A stretch of 19,697 nt of DNA from CAYPZL01 sp964415045. Lineage in GTDB: Bacteria > Planctomycetota > Phycisphaerae > Sedimentisphaerales > Anaerobacaceae. Of this stretch, positions 1 to 8,833 are shown piece by piece. The position numbers and the translations under genes were made by a program. The stretch is from assembly GCA_964415045.1 (NCBI GenBank), contig CAYPZL010000103.1, positions 1 to 19,697 on the forward strand, written 5' to 3'. The notes beneath the pieces were generated by a model. It was not told the DNA's origin. It saw nothing but the letters and a program-made list of their open reading frames with translations, and ran no database searches. Every line of letters starts with the position of its first letter. Positions within the stretch are counted from its first letter, which is position 1.

Positions 1-53
1 GCGACTCCTGGTGGCCGCATGAAAACCAATACAAAAATCAGTCAACTTGAGTA
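1..53 (+). repeat. Left copy of a 53-bp terminal inverted repeat
   Basis: The first 53 bases (beginning GCGACTCCTGG) are identical to the reverse complement of 19644-19696, with no mismatch. Identity stops sharply at base 54. The repeat is AT-richer than the rest of the window and contains an ATG followed by ten sense codons at 19-51. Both ends of the window falling in one repeat fits a contig bounded by a dispersed repeat. A mobile-element end is the other reading. Confidence 0.95.
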
Positions 54-219
54 TGTAATAGAATACAATAATCCAGGGAGGGTGAAAGTAGCAAGGCCGG
101 ATCATCACAATTTCTTGAGTTTGGATCAGAGAGCATTCTCCCTGAGAGGCGTAACCCGCGTGGCCTGCCGTCGCGCCCGCTGGCCGGGAGGGGAGGTTAT
201 TTCTGGTAGTAGCCGATGA
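19..219 (+). other. Short AT-rich open frame starting inside the end repeat, possible gene remnant
   Basis: A 66-codon frame begins at the ATG inside the left repeat. Its first ~38 codons (MKTNTKISQLEYVIEYNNPG and onward) are AT-rich and look protein-like. The later codons become arginine- and glycine-rich and run antisense over the accD tail, so they are probably not coding. In the right copy of the repeat the same frame meets a TAA immediately after the shared codons. It may be the N-terminus of a mobile-element gene cut by a rearrangement, but no family was recognised and it could be chance. Confidence 0.15.
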
Positions 220-331
220 TGCGGGCGATTTCGCTGCGGAGGTTTCGGTGGTGGACGATCATGTCGACGAAGCCGTGTTCGAGCATGAACTCGGCGGTCT
301 GGAAACCTCCGGGCAACTCGACCTTGACGGT
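197..331 (-). pseudogene. accD: C-terminal remnant of acetyl-CoA carboxylase carboxyltransferase beta subunit (accD)
   Basis: About 44 codons on the minus strand end at the TAA at 197-199. They read as the characteristic C-terminus of AccD: a KVELPGGFQTAEFMLEHGFV stretch, then DMIVHHRNLRSEIARIIGYY. AccD forms the carboxyltransferase of acetyl-CoA carboxylase with AccA, in fatty-acid synthesis. The open frame runs on to 427, but residues upstream of about ETVKVELP no longer resemble AccD, and the body of roughly 230 or more residues is missing. Because accD is normally essential, a complete copy should exist elsewhere. This piece is probably a duplicated or rearranged tail next to the end repeat, or marks a chimeric join. 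Confidence 0.7.
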
Positions 332-551
332 CTCGGCCCGTCGTCGGAGCGCCGGCGCGCGAGGCCGACACTCGAAACCGCTACGTTGATATCGAGTGAT
401 TTGCAGACAATACATCGTGAACGACATGGGTCTTGCGAGTATTTTAGGGGCAGTATTGTGGGGCTTTCGCTCTATGGCTGCGCGTGGTCTGATGGTTGAT
501 TCGGTGCCGTTGCACCGGTTTCGGATGAAGGTTGTTCGGTCGAGGTTTTCG

Positions 552-3500
552 ATGAATGGGATCGTGATGAATCTACGCGTTGTAACGTTGCTCTGTCTCA
601 GTGGCTTCGGGCCGTCGGTCTCGGCGCAGGATCTGTCGTTTGGCGATCCGGCCCGGTTGTCGCGGCCGGTGGGAGCGCCGGGGTATCCGTCGCGGGCGGG
701 CGACCTGGATGCGTTGCCGGGTTTTCGGGATCCACCGGCCGGCTATGGCGAAGTTCCGTTCTGGTGGTGGACGGGCGACCCGCTTGACAAGGATCGGCTG
801 CTCTGGCAGATTGAGCAACTCCACGAGAAGGACATTCCAGGGATGCAGGTGAACTACGCTCATCAGGACACGCCCGGTTGGCTGACGTACCCGGCCGAGC
901 CGGAGCTTTTCTCCGAGGCCTGGTGGGACGTCTGGCGGTTTGTCGCCGACGAATGCAGCAAACGAGGGATGGCCATCGGCCTGAGCGGCTACACCATTGA
1001 CTGGCCCAACGGCCGCAGTCTGATCAGTCGCACGATCTATGGCGACCCGGAGATCCAGGGACGGGAAATCAAGGTGGCCCACCGGGCCCGCGTCTCGGCC
1101 GGCGCTTCGGTTGCGCTGCCGTTGCCGCCGGACGTCATCGGCGTGCGCGCCTACCGGCTCAACGGAGACGTCGTCGAACCCGGCGGGATCGACCTGGCGC
1201 CTTTCGTTCGGGACGGACATCTGGCCTGGACCGCCTCGCCGGGTGAATGGGAAGTCTGGGTTTTCACCGCCGGTCGCAAGGCCGGGACCCTCAATCCCAT
1301 GCACCCCCAGGCCGGACAGCGGGTCATCGCCGGGTTCTTCCAGCGATTTCAGGACCATGCCTCCGGCCGGTCCGCCGCCGGACTGAATTACTTCTTTCAC
1401 GACGAATTGCAGTTCGGCGTCGGCGACAACATCTGGACGGACGATTTCAACGAGGTCTTTCGCCGTCGCAAGGGCTACGACGTCTTCGAAGTGCTGCCGG
1501 CCTTGTTTGCGGACATGGGACCGGTGACGCCGAAAGCCCGGCTCGACTTCATGGACGTGCGAGTGCAACTGGCCGAAGAGCGGTACTTTCGTCCCATTTT
1601 CGACTGGCACTGGCAGCGCGGCAAGATCTATGGCTGCGACCAGGGAGGCCGCGGCCGTGCACCGCAGGAGTTCGGCGACTATGTCCGGGCCGTCCGCTGG
1701 TACACCGCGCCGGGCCATGACACCCCCGGCGGCAGGGCCGATCTGATCAAGGGCAAGGTCTCCAGCTCCATCGCCCATCTGTACCAGCGGCCGCGCGTCT
1801 GGCTGGAGGGCTATCACAGCTTCGGCTGGGGCGCCACGCCCGAACAACTGATGTTCGCCACGCGTGAGAACTATCTCTATGGCTGCACCCTTTTGAACCT
1901 GCACGGACTCTACTACACCACACACGGCGGGTTCTGGGAGTGGGCGCCGCCCTGTTACCATTTCCGCATGCCGTACTGGGAGCATATGGATGTCTTCCTA
2001 AAGTACTTCCAACGTCTATCGTATTTGCTCAGCCAGGGCGTGCATCAGAGCGAGATTGCCGTGATGTATCCGGTCAGTCCGCATCAGGCTCACATGGACG
2101 GCGCGAAGGCAACGAAGACCGCTTTCGCCGCCGGTGAGAAGCTCTTCCGAAATGGCTATGACTTCATTTTCATGGATCACCAATCGCTCGCCCGCGCGGA
2201 GATTCGCGACGGCAAGCTCCATGTCTCCGATGCAGACTACCGCGTGCTGGTACTGCCGGCGATGCGCGCGGTCCGCTGGTCCACGCTGGCAAAGGCGCGG
2301 CAGTTCTTCCGCGCCGGCGGCATCGTGATTGCCATCGACCTGCTGCCCGAGGCGAGCGACCGCGCCGGGAGCAACGATCCTCAACTCGATGCGGCGGTCG
2401 AGGAACTCTTCGGAGCCACGGCCGCCGCGACGGGCCAAGCCGTCCGCAGGCAAACCAGTCCGGCTTCCGGCATGGGACTCTGGGTCCGCGATGCGGATCA
2501 ACTGGTGGCGGAAATCGGTACGCTGCTCCCGCGTGACGTTCAGGCGGACAAGCCCGTTCGTGCCCTGCATCGCAGGATCGGGCCGCGTGACGTGTACCTG
2601 GTGATGGATGCGCCCAAAGGGTCCGACTGCCTCTTTCGCGCGCGGGGCCGGGCGGAGTTGTGGGACCCGTGGACGGGCGAGAATCGTCCGCTGCACGTAC
2701 TGTCGCAGACCGCCGACGGCACGAAGGTCCGCATGCCCCTGGAGGGCTACGAAGCCCAGGTGATCGTCTTTAGCCCGGGTCGACCGACGGCGGCGGTTCG
2801 GGAGACCGATCTCGATGAGGTGACGGACGTACATGTTAGCGATGGCGCGGTCACAGTCACTGGCTTTGCCTCGACGCCGGGGCGAAAGACGGCTTCCGTT
2901 CAGGTGGAAGAAAAATCCGTTACCGTCTCGGGACGGGCACCGAAGCCGCCGGCGTCGGTCGTGCTGGATGGGCCCTGGGACTTTGAGCTCAAGCCCACGC
3001 TCGACAACCGCTGGGGGGATTTTCGCTTGCCGGTCACAGATCGGGTGATCGGCCCGGAGGCGCGCATTTTCCGATACGCGCAGGAAGATGCGGCCCATCC
3101 CGGATGGAAAAGCCCCGACTTTGACGATTCGTCGTGGCCCCAGGTGACGTATGGTTTCGGGCCGAAGTTCTGGAAACTGGGACCGCTGGGCGGCGACGTG
3201 GATCCCTCGGAATTGGAGGCGGCCCTGGCCGAACGAAAGAGGTTGGATGTCTCCACGCCCGTCCGGATCGCGGGCAAAGAGTATTCCTGGAAACCGTATG
3301 CCTTCTCCTGGCGGTGGGGGATCGAAGGCGACCCGGGACACCAGGGCTACCACGGCCTCAAGGAAAATGTCACCGACGATTTCATCGCCCTGGGCCGGCC
3401 GAAACGCGGGCACAATGAGACGCTGTACGTCGCGGAGGAAGCCGGCACGCGGTATTATCTCTGGACCTCCGTGGTCGCGGCCGCTGATATAGAGGCCAGA

Positions 3501-4394
3501 GCCGTCGCCGGCGGGCTCAAACCGACGGCGGTATACGTCAACGGCGAACCCCTGGCGGGCCCGGGCGCGAGGGTCACGCTCAGGATGGGCGCCAATCCGC
3601 TGCTGTTGCGCTTCGATGAGCCGGGGCGGGGGCACTTCGTACTGGAGAAAATCGGGGCGCCGGAACCCGCGGCGCGAACGCCACTGGCGATGGGCTGGTA
3701 CGACCGGCCCGGTGCTCTGGCGTATGACGTTCGTGCGGCCGACGCGAGGCCCGTCGGTTGGTACCGTTTTACCGCCGCGCCGGGATTCCGGGCGATGACC
3801 GTGACCTGTCACGGCGTGGCGCAGGGCTGGGCCGAGGGCCGGCCGCTGCGCGTGGAGAGACAGCAGGAATTGGCGTCCGGAGCGATGCAGTATCGCATGA
3901 CCCTGGGCCGGCCGATTCCCGGCAGGGCCCGGGTCGCCCTTCGTATCGAGCAGCGGCGCGGCTTCTACGGCGGCTCGACGCTGCCCGAACCGGTCAAACT
4001 CGAATGCGGGCCGGGACGAATGGCCACGGGAGACTGGTCGCAGGGCAGCGCGCTGGAATGCTACTCCGGCGGCGCCTGGTATCGCAAGACGGTGACGCTG
4101 GCGCCGGCACAGGTGCAGGGCCGCGTCTTGCTGGACCTCGGTGATGTCGTGGCTACGGCCGAGGTCTGGGTCAACGGCCGAAAATCGGGCGTCTGCGTGG
4201 CGCCGCCGTGGACGGTGGATATCTCCGCCCTGGTCCGGGCGGGAGACAACCGCATCGAGATTCTGGTCTACAACACGCTGGCCAATCACTACCTGACGAT
4301 CCCGACCCGTTATCGCGGGCCGCTGCGCTGCGGCCTGCTGGGTCCGGTCACGATCCAGACCGATCCGACGGTGAAGCTGACCGGCCGGCTTTGA
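552..4394 (+). CDS. Secreted GH106-type alpha-L-rhamnosidase-like glycoside hydrolase
   Basis: A 1280-residue protein when started at ATG 552, which has GAGG (542-545) at good spacing. An ATG at 567 is the alternative; the open frame extends back to 396 without a better start. The N-terminus is a signal peptide (MNLRVVTLLCLSGF, then cleavage near VSAQD), so the enzyme is exported. The GH106-like start of the catalytic region is PFWWWTGDPLDKDRLLWQIE (about residue 69). It continues through FFHDELQFG (about 281), RVWLEGYHSFGWG (about 415) and GLYYTTHGGFWEW (about 453). Two beta-sandwich carbohydrate-binding-like domains follow: one from LDGPWDFELKP (about 805) and a terminal one with WYRKTV, AEVWVNGRKSG and DISALVRAGDN (about 1176-1240). 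GH106 enzymes release alpha-L-rhamnose from pectic or algal polymers. The family is fairly secure, but the exact substrate is not shown. It is followed after 75 bases by the fucosidase gene on the same strand. Confidence 0.8.
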   Translation: MNGIVMNLRVVTLLCLSGFGPSVSAQDLSFGDPARLSRPVGAPGYPSRAGDLDALPGFRDPPAGYGEVPFWWWTGDPLDKDRLLWQIEQLHEKDIPGMQVNYAHQDTPGWLTYPAEPELFSEAWWDVWRFVADECSKRGMAIGLSGYTIDWPNGRSLISRTIYGDPEIQGREIKVAHRARVSAGASVALPLPPDVIGVRAYRLNGDVVEPGGIDLAPFVRDGHLAWTASPGEWEVWVFTAGRKAGTLNPMHPQAGQRVIAGFFQRFQDHASGRSAAGLNYFFHDELQFGVGDNIWTDDFNEVFRRRKGYDVFEVLPALFADMGPVTPKARLDFMDVRVQLAEERYFRPIFDWHWQRGKIYGCDQGGRGRAPQEFGDYVRAVRWYTAPGHDTPGGRADLIKGKVSSSIAHLYQRPRVWLEGYHSFGWGATPEQLMFATRENYLYGCTLLNLHGLYYTTHGGFWEWAPPCYHFRMPYWEHMDVFLKYFQRLSYLLSQGVHQSEIAVMYPVSPHQAHMDGAKATKTAFAAGEKLFRNGYDFIFMDHQSLARAEIRDGKLHVSDADYRVLVLPAMRAVRWSTLAKARQFFRAGGIVIAIDLLPEASDRAGSNDPQLDAAVEELFGATAAATGQAVRRQTSPASGMGLWVRDADQLVAEIGTLLPRDVQADKPVRALHRRIGPRDVYLVMDAPKGSDCLFRARGRAELWDPWTGENRPLHVLSQTADGTKVRMPLEGYEAQVIVFSPGRPTAAVRETDLDEVTDVHVSDGAVTVTGFASTPGRKTASVQVEEKSVTVSGRAPKPPASVVLDGPWDFELKPTLDNRWGDFRLPVTDRVIGPEARIFRYAQEDAAHPGWKSPDFDDSSWPQVTYGFGPKFWKLGPLGGDVDPSELEAALAERKRLDVSTPVRIAGKEYSWKPYAFSWRWGIEGDPGHQGYHGLKENVTDDFIALGRPKRGHNETLYVAEEAGTRYYLWTSVVAAADIEARAVAGGLKPTAVYVNGEPLAGPGARVTLRMGANPLLLRFDEPGRGHFVLEKIGAPEPAARTPLAMGWYDRPGALAYDVRAADARPVGWYRFTAAPGFRAMTVTCHGVAQGWAEGRPLRVERQQELASGAMQYRMTLGRPIPGRARVALRIEQRRGFYGGSTLPEPVKLECGPGRMATGDWSQGSALECYSGGAWYRKTVTLAPAQVQGRVLLDLGDVVATAEVWVNGRKSGVCVAPPWTVDISALVRAGDNRIEILVYNTLANHYLTIPTRYRGPLRCGLLGPVTIQTDPTVKLTGRL

Positions 4395-4469
4395 TCCCTG
4401 GTGTGCGTCGAGCCGCTCCATGCTCCGTGCAGGGATGAATCCGAATGAGAAACAGGAGGCAAAGAGAAT

Positions 4470-6971
4470 ATGTTGCAGAGAAAGCCATTTTCGTGGCCCC
4501 TGAGATGCATGCTGATTCTCGCATGGGCAGGGGCCGGCGCATCGGCGTCACAAGAGGCTGATGCACTGGTCAAGGCCCTGTCCGGTAGCGAGGCCGGCCG
4601 GGTGCGAGAAGCGCGCCTGAACCAATGGTGGCGGAACGCCAAGTTCGGCTTGTTCATCCACTGGGGTCCGGCCAGCCTCAGCGGCGCGGAAATCAGTTGG
4701 GGCATGAAGGATCGCATCGAAGGCGGGGCCGCGTACCAGAGGGTCGAACGCGACGTCTACATGAACCTCTACCGGCAGTTCAATCCCGTCAAGTTCGATG
4801 CCGACGCGTGGATGCGCCTGGCGAAAGAGGCGGGCATGAAATACGTGGTGTTCGTGACCAAGCATCATGACGGCTTCTCGATGTGGCCGACCCGGCAGGT
4901 GCGTTTCACGGAGAACGCGGGCTTGCCGCGCCACTACAGCATCGCCGACACCCCTTACGAGCGCGATCTCTGCCGCTCGATTGCCGAGGCGGCCCATCGT
5001 CACGGCCTGAAACTCGGCTGGTACTACTCGACACGCGACTGGACGCACCCGGACTACCTCGCCGGCGACAACAGCATCTACAACCGGTATTACGAGGCGC
5101 AGGTGCGCGAGCTGCTGACCGACTATGGCAAGGTGGACATGATGTGGTTCGACCATTGTTTCGGCGATTGGAGCCAGTACACCCTGGTGGACTTGTTCAA
5201 GGAAATGTACACCCTTCAGGGCGACCTGCTGGTGAACAACCGCGCCGCGAGGGGATTGAAGGGCATACCCGCCGAAGAGGCGCAGTTGGTGATGGGCGAT
5301 TACGACACGCCGGAACAGCGAATCGGCACGTTTCAGCGCGCCCGCGCCTGGGAATCGTGTGTGACCATGACCGACTGCGCCGACGGTGGCGGCTGGTCCT
5401 ATCGGCCGGACGGTCGCACGCGCACCCTGAAAGAATGCCTGCGGATGCTGGTCAGCACCGTCACCGGCGACGGCAATCTCCTGCTGAACATCGGCCCCAC
5501 GCCCGCGGGACAGTTTCGACCCCAGGAGATTGCCAATCTCAAGGGCATGGGCCGCTGGCTGCGCAAATTCGGCGAGAGCATCTATGGCACGCGCGGCGGC
5601 CCGTACCACAACGGCTCCTGGGGCGGAAGCTGCTACCAGGGCAATACGCTCTATCTGCACGTGTTCGAATGGGCCGGTGACATGCTGCAGTTGCCTGCGC
5701 TAAAGGCCCAGGTCTTGCGCGCCGATGTGCTCACCGGGGGCACGGTCGAGCTCAAGCGCAGCGACGCGAATCTGACGCTTGTTCTTACCGGTGCGCGTCC
5801 CGACGAGATCGATACCGTGATCAAACTGGAATTGGATTCGCCGGCCGAGAACGAATTCATCGATGGCAAACCGCTGGAGGTTTCTCCGCCGGCGCCCCTG
5901 ACGCTTGCCTCGCCGCTCGATTATCAGGTCTTTCAGCGCCAGACCTGGCGGGAGGGGCAGGTGCGCATCCGTGGGCGCGTGCCGGCGGGCACGACCGGCC
6001 TTCAGGTGCGATTCACCGGCGAATCGCAATGGGGCGATCTGCCCGGCGCGTGGACCGCCGTTGCGTTCGACCCCGACGACGGATCATTCGATGCCAGCCG
6101 GAAGGTGCCCGCCGGTGGGTGGTACGCTTGCCAGGTCCGGGCGTTTCGACACGGCCAACTGATCGGCCGGATGCACGTTCCGCACGTCGGCGTTGGCGAA
6201 GTGTTCGTTGTGGCAGGGCAGTCGAATTCCTCAAACCACGGGTCGCAGCGCCAGCGACCGGCCTCGGGCATGGTGTCCGCCTTCGACGGAAACCGATGGC
6301 GACCGGCGCACGATCCGCAGCCGGGCGGCAGCGGCCAGGGAGGCAGCTTCATTCCTGCCTTCGGTGATGCCATGACGGCGAAATACCGGCTGCCCATCGG
6401 CGTCGCGAGCGTGGGCGTGGGAGCTACGAGCGTCCGCGAGTGGCTGCCCGAAGGCGAGCGTATGGCGAACCAGCCGACGACCGGCCGGCACGTCAGAGAG
6501 GTCGGGCCGCACGAATGGGAATCGACCGGCGAGCTCTTTGACAAACTGGCAAGCCGTCTGGCCGCGTTGGGGCCTCGTGGATGCCGTGCGATTCTCTGGC
6601 ACCAGGGTGAATCCGATGCCGGGCAGGCCCGGAGCGGCTATCCCGCAGACCGGCAGATCAGCGGCGAGCAGTATACCGATTTCATGGCGCGACTCATTCG
6701 CGCCAGCCGGGCGCTTGCAGGTTGGAAGGTGCCGTGGGTAGTGGCCCTGGCCACCTATCACAGCCAGAGCGATCCGGGCGACGAGGAATTCCGCGCGGCC
6801 CAGGCCGCTCTCTGGCGCTGCGGGCTCGCTGTCGAGGGACCGGACAGCGATGCTCTGGGACCCCCATATCGCGACGGCGTTCATTTCAATGCCGCCGGCC
6901 TGAAGCGGCACGGTCAACTGTGGGCCGAGAGGGTGGGCGCCTGGCTCGACCGCTTTCGGCGACCTGATTGA
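4470..6971 (+). CDS. GH29 alpha-L-fucosidase fused to an SGNH/SASA-type acetylesterase
   Basis: An 833-residue protein with a strong AGGAGG ribosome site at 4454-4459 and a signal peptide (residues 1 to about 27). Residues 50-400 are GH29 alpha-L-fucosidase: WWRNAKFGLFIHWGP (53-67), VFVTKHHDGFSMWP (127-140), GWYYSTRDW (183-191), then VDMMWFD (222-228). The final Asp of that motif (D228) is expected to be the nucleophile. AWESCVTM (293-300) and GDGNLLLNIGPTPAG (333-347) complete it. A linker/beta region spans about 480-575. Residues 576-833 are a carbohydrate esterase of the sialate-O-acetylesterase/CE6 kind: VAGQSN with Ser585, ILWHQGESD (708-716), and DGVHF with Asp802 and His805, which is a complete Ser-His-Asp set. 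The predicted exported enzyme would remove both fucose and acetyl groups. It probably shares a transcript with the rhamnosidase-like gene. No clear terminator follows; a weak hairpin near 6990-7022 was seen. Confidence 0.9.
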   Translation: MLQRKPFSWPLRCMLILAWAGAGASASQEADALVKALSGSEAGRVREARLNQWWRNAKFGLFIHWGPASLSGAEISWGMKDRIEGGAAYQRVERDVYMNLYRQFNPVKFDADAWMRLAKEAGMKYVVFVTKHHDGFSMWPTRQVRFTENAGLPRHYSIADTPYERDLCRSIAEAAHRHGLKLGWYYSTRDWTHPDYLAGDNSIYNRYYEAQVRELLTDYGKVDMMWFDHCFGDWSQYTLVDLFKEMYTLQGDLLVNNRAARGLKGIPAEEAQLVMGDYDTPEQRIGTFQRARAWESCVTMTDCADGGGWSYRPDGRTRTLKECLRMLVSTVTGDGNLLLNIGPTPAGQFRPQEIANLKGMGRWLRKFGESIYGTRGGPYHNGSWGGSCYQGNTLYLHVFEWAGDMLQLPALKAQVLRADVLTGGTVELKRSDANLTLVLTGARPDEIDTVIKLELDSPAENEFIDGKPLEVSPPAPLTLASPLDYQVFQRQTWREGQVRIRGRVPAGTTGLQVRFTGESQWGDLPGAWTAVAFDPDDGSFDASRKVPAGGWYACQVRAFRHGQLIGRMHVPHVGVGEVFVVAGQSNSSNHGSQRQRPASGMVSAFDGNRWRPAHDPQPGGSGQGGSFIPAFGDAMTAKYRLPIGVASVGVGATSVREWLPEGERMANQPTTGRHVREVGPHEWESTGELFDKLASRLAALGPRGCRAILWHQGESDAGQARSGYPADRQISGEQYTDFMARLIRASRALAGWKVPWVVALATYHSQSDPGDEEFRAAQAALWRCGLAVEGPDSDALGPPYRDGVHFNAAGLKRHGQLWAERVGAWLDRFRRPD

Positions 6972-7091
6972 ACGGACCCTCATTCGCAGCTCTCCGGGGC
7001 CATGCATGACCGTAGGGCTGCTTCTTCCTTCGTCACGCGCGCAAGCGAACCGTCCCTGCCAAAGACCCTTCGGGCAACAGCCCATTGACAC

Positions 7092-7499
7092 TTGACACTT
7101 CGCGTCGATGACGAAAGCCCGGGGGACCCGCGCAAAACTGCACAATACGCACCCGGATACACGCCTCATCCGGTGGCGACCGGCAATGGCAAACACGAGC
7201 TGGCCGTGAGTGTCAAAGGTTGGATCCTCGGGTTCGATCCCGGGACCGGCAAGGAGCTGTGGCGCTGCGAGGGCATTCCCGACTATATCTGTCCGAGCAT
7301 CGTGTCCCACCAGGGCGTTCTGTACGCGCTGGGCGGGCGCAGCTCCAAGGCCATTGCGGTGCGCAGCGGCGGCCGCGGCGACGTGACCGCCACGCACAAG
7401 CTCTGGCAGCCCGACGTCGGGGCCAACGTCCCCTCGCCGGTCATCCACGACGGCCACCTCTACTGCATCGCAAAGGGGGCTCAAATCGACGCAAAGTGA
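7092..7499 (+). pseudogene. Fragment of a PQQ-like (BamB-type) beta-propeller protein
   Basis: From about 7170 to 7485 the frame encodes two to three propeller blades: a GWILGFDPGTGKELWRCEG blade signature, then SIVSHQGVLYALGG and SPVIHDGHLYCI. Intact planctomycete proteins of this kind have about 400 or more residues and a signal peptide. Here only about 105 residues match, the first ~25 codons do not resemble the family, and the frame ends soon after the last blade. The piece has therefore lost both ends. Such propellers are usually periplasmic and bind proteins or cofactors; this copy is very probably non-functional. Confidence 0.7.
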
Positions 7500-7819
7500 A
7501 GCGCTGCAGAGGCGTCATGCGAATGGGGACCTATATACTGATCCTGCTCACTTCGTACGCGATGTGTCATCCTGAACCCGGCGCGGCCTCGCTGCGCTCG
7601 GCCGCAACCAAAAAATCCGTTCCCAAGTCTCGTCGTAACCATTGTGAAGATAGCAGGTTACGGCGACGAACCTGGAATCTCTCTCAAGAACTTAACGATG
7701 TTTGAGGTTAGTAGTACAGCGCAGCGGAGTGAAGGATCCCGGCTGCGGTGCGGATGCATTTCCAGTGTGCCAGCCGCTCGCTACCAAAGAATCCGGCGAA
7801 TGTGCCTGGCAGACAACGC
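7500..7819. other. Gene-free stretch with repeat-like hairpin DNA
   Basis: No convincing gene was found between the PQQ fragment and the minus-strand hypothetical gene. It holds a TGTCATCCTGAACCC phrase at 7565-7579 next to a GC hairpin (GCGGCC at 7583-7588 pairing with GGCCGC at 7600-7605). About 120 bases later is AGCGGAGTGAAGGATCCC (around 7724-7741). These phrases resemble the dispersed intergenic 'GTCATCCTGA...GAAGGATC' repeats seen in many GC-rich environmental genomes. That resemblance is from memory and could not be searched. Confidence 0.3.
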
Positions 7820-8701
7820 TCAGGAAATCCAACTGGACCAGAAAAGCAGTTCCCATTTTCCGGGGTGTTTGACGAGGTAGAGCGTTACACCAGAGGTAGA
7901 AGTGAAACTCAATATTGTCCCACTGGTCGTCGTCACCCAGGCTCCGCTTCAGCTTCGGCTGCGAGGACGGCTCCCGACGAAATTCGGCGATGACGGCGCG
8001 GACTGCCTCCTGGTCCTCCGGGACCACATTCGGATCCGGCGTCTCGTGGCCCCACTGTATGACATCCCGCTGCAAGGCGCAAATTCTCCCGAACGCTTTG
8101 TCCTCCGATTCAGACAGGAGTTTCGCCCGACTCTTCTCTAAAAGAGTGTAGAAGTCCGTGCCCTGTTCCTGCAGTAGCTGATAGAACTCTACCCCTCGGT
8201 CCACCGGTCGGCATGAGAGACCCTGAAGAGGTAGGGGCACGCGCCGTCCGCGCCGCCGGTGGTCTGCCAGAGCCGGAGGATTTCCCGGGCGACCTCGCGA
8301 TCGCGCTGGGCATTGGGGACAAAGCGTTTAAACATACGATCGAGCTGACGTGCCTGGGCGAGAGCGCCGTGAAACCTGCAGTGGGGCGAATGAGTACAAG
8401 CCGGCGAGAAAATGTTGACCGTGTGCCAGGGTTCGATATCGGCCGCGTCCACCGATTCGCCGGCAAGGGCCTTCGACAGCGCCGTGTCTTCGACAGACTC
8501 GGAGACCTTGACGAACCACAGATAGCGACAGTAGCGTGCGTGCCCTGTCTTGATATTGATCTCTTGCCGGCGGCAATTGATCGTCGACCAGGGCCGAAAG
8601 AAAGGGATCACCCATGGGCCCACAACCAAGGCCAACACCAGCGCCGACACGAACACAGCAATGAGAATCCGCTTCTTCATCATCCGAAATGATGACATCA
8701 C
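7820..8701 (-). pseudogene. Membrane-anchored hypothetical protein whose frame breaks twice and is restored
   Basis: A 294-codon region that is coding in pieces. Codons from 8701 (other ATGs at 8698, 8683, 8680) give one N-terminal membrane helix (KKRILIAVFVSALVLALVVG) and an extracytoplasmic part including INIKTGHARYCRYLWFVKVS. That frame stops at 8189 straight after DRWTEG. The neighbouring frame continues sensibly as VEFYQLLQEQGTDFYTLLEK, on through DDDQWDNIEFHF. Near 7893-7905 the reading returns to the first frame as VTLYLVKHPGKWELLFWSSW and ends at the TGA at 7820-7822. The first slip falls at a run of four C (8192-8195 on the plus strand). One missing base followed by one extra base explains everything. 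Sequencing error or early decay are both possible. The protein family was not recognised. Confidence 0.65.
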
Positions 8702-8833
8702 ACCGCCGCCGAATCAAGGGAAATCCGGCGCTTACCGAGGAGAATCCAGCAACCCCAGGCCGCATCGCCCGCCGCGCCCGGCCCGTGCGCGCGATCCGGC
8801 GACGGCACCGCGACCGCACAGGCTACCCCGATG

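Noticed and set aside
573..1985. Long minus-strand open frame (470 codons) opposite the GH106 gene
   Set aside because: Antisense shadow of a GC-rich gene. Composition is arginine/proline/valine-rich and no family pattern is visible, while the plus frame has clear motifs.
2016..4421. 801-codon minus-strand frame opposite the GH106 gene
   Set aside because: Again an antisense shadow of high-GC coding DNA. There is no start context, and the translation has many Arg/Gln runs and no recognisable domain.
6972..7091. Possible terminator hairpin after the fucosidase-esterase gene
   Set aside because: Only a weak GCAGC...GGCTGC pairing with a long loop and a broken T-tract, not enough to call a terminator.
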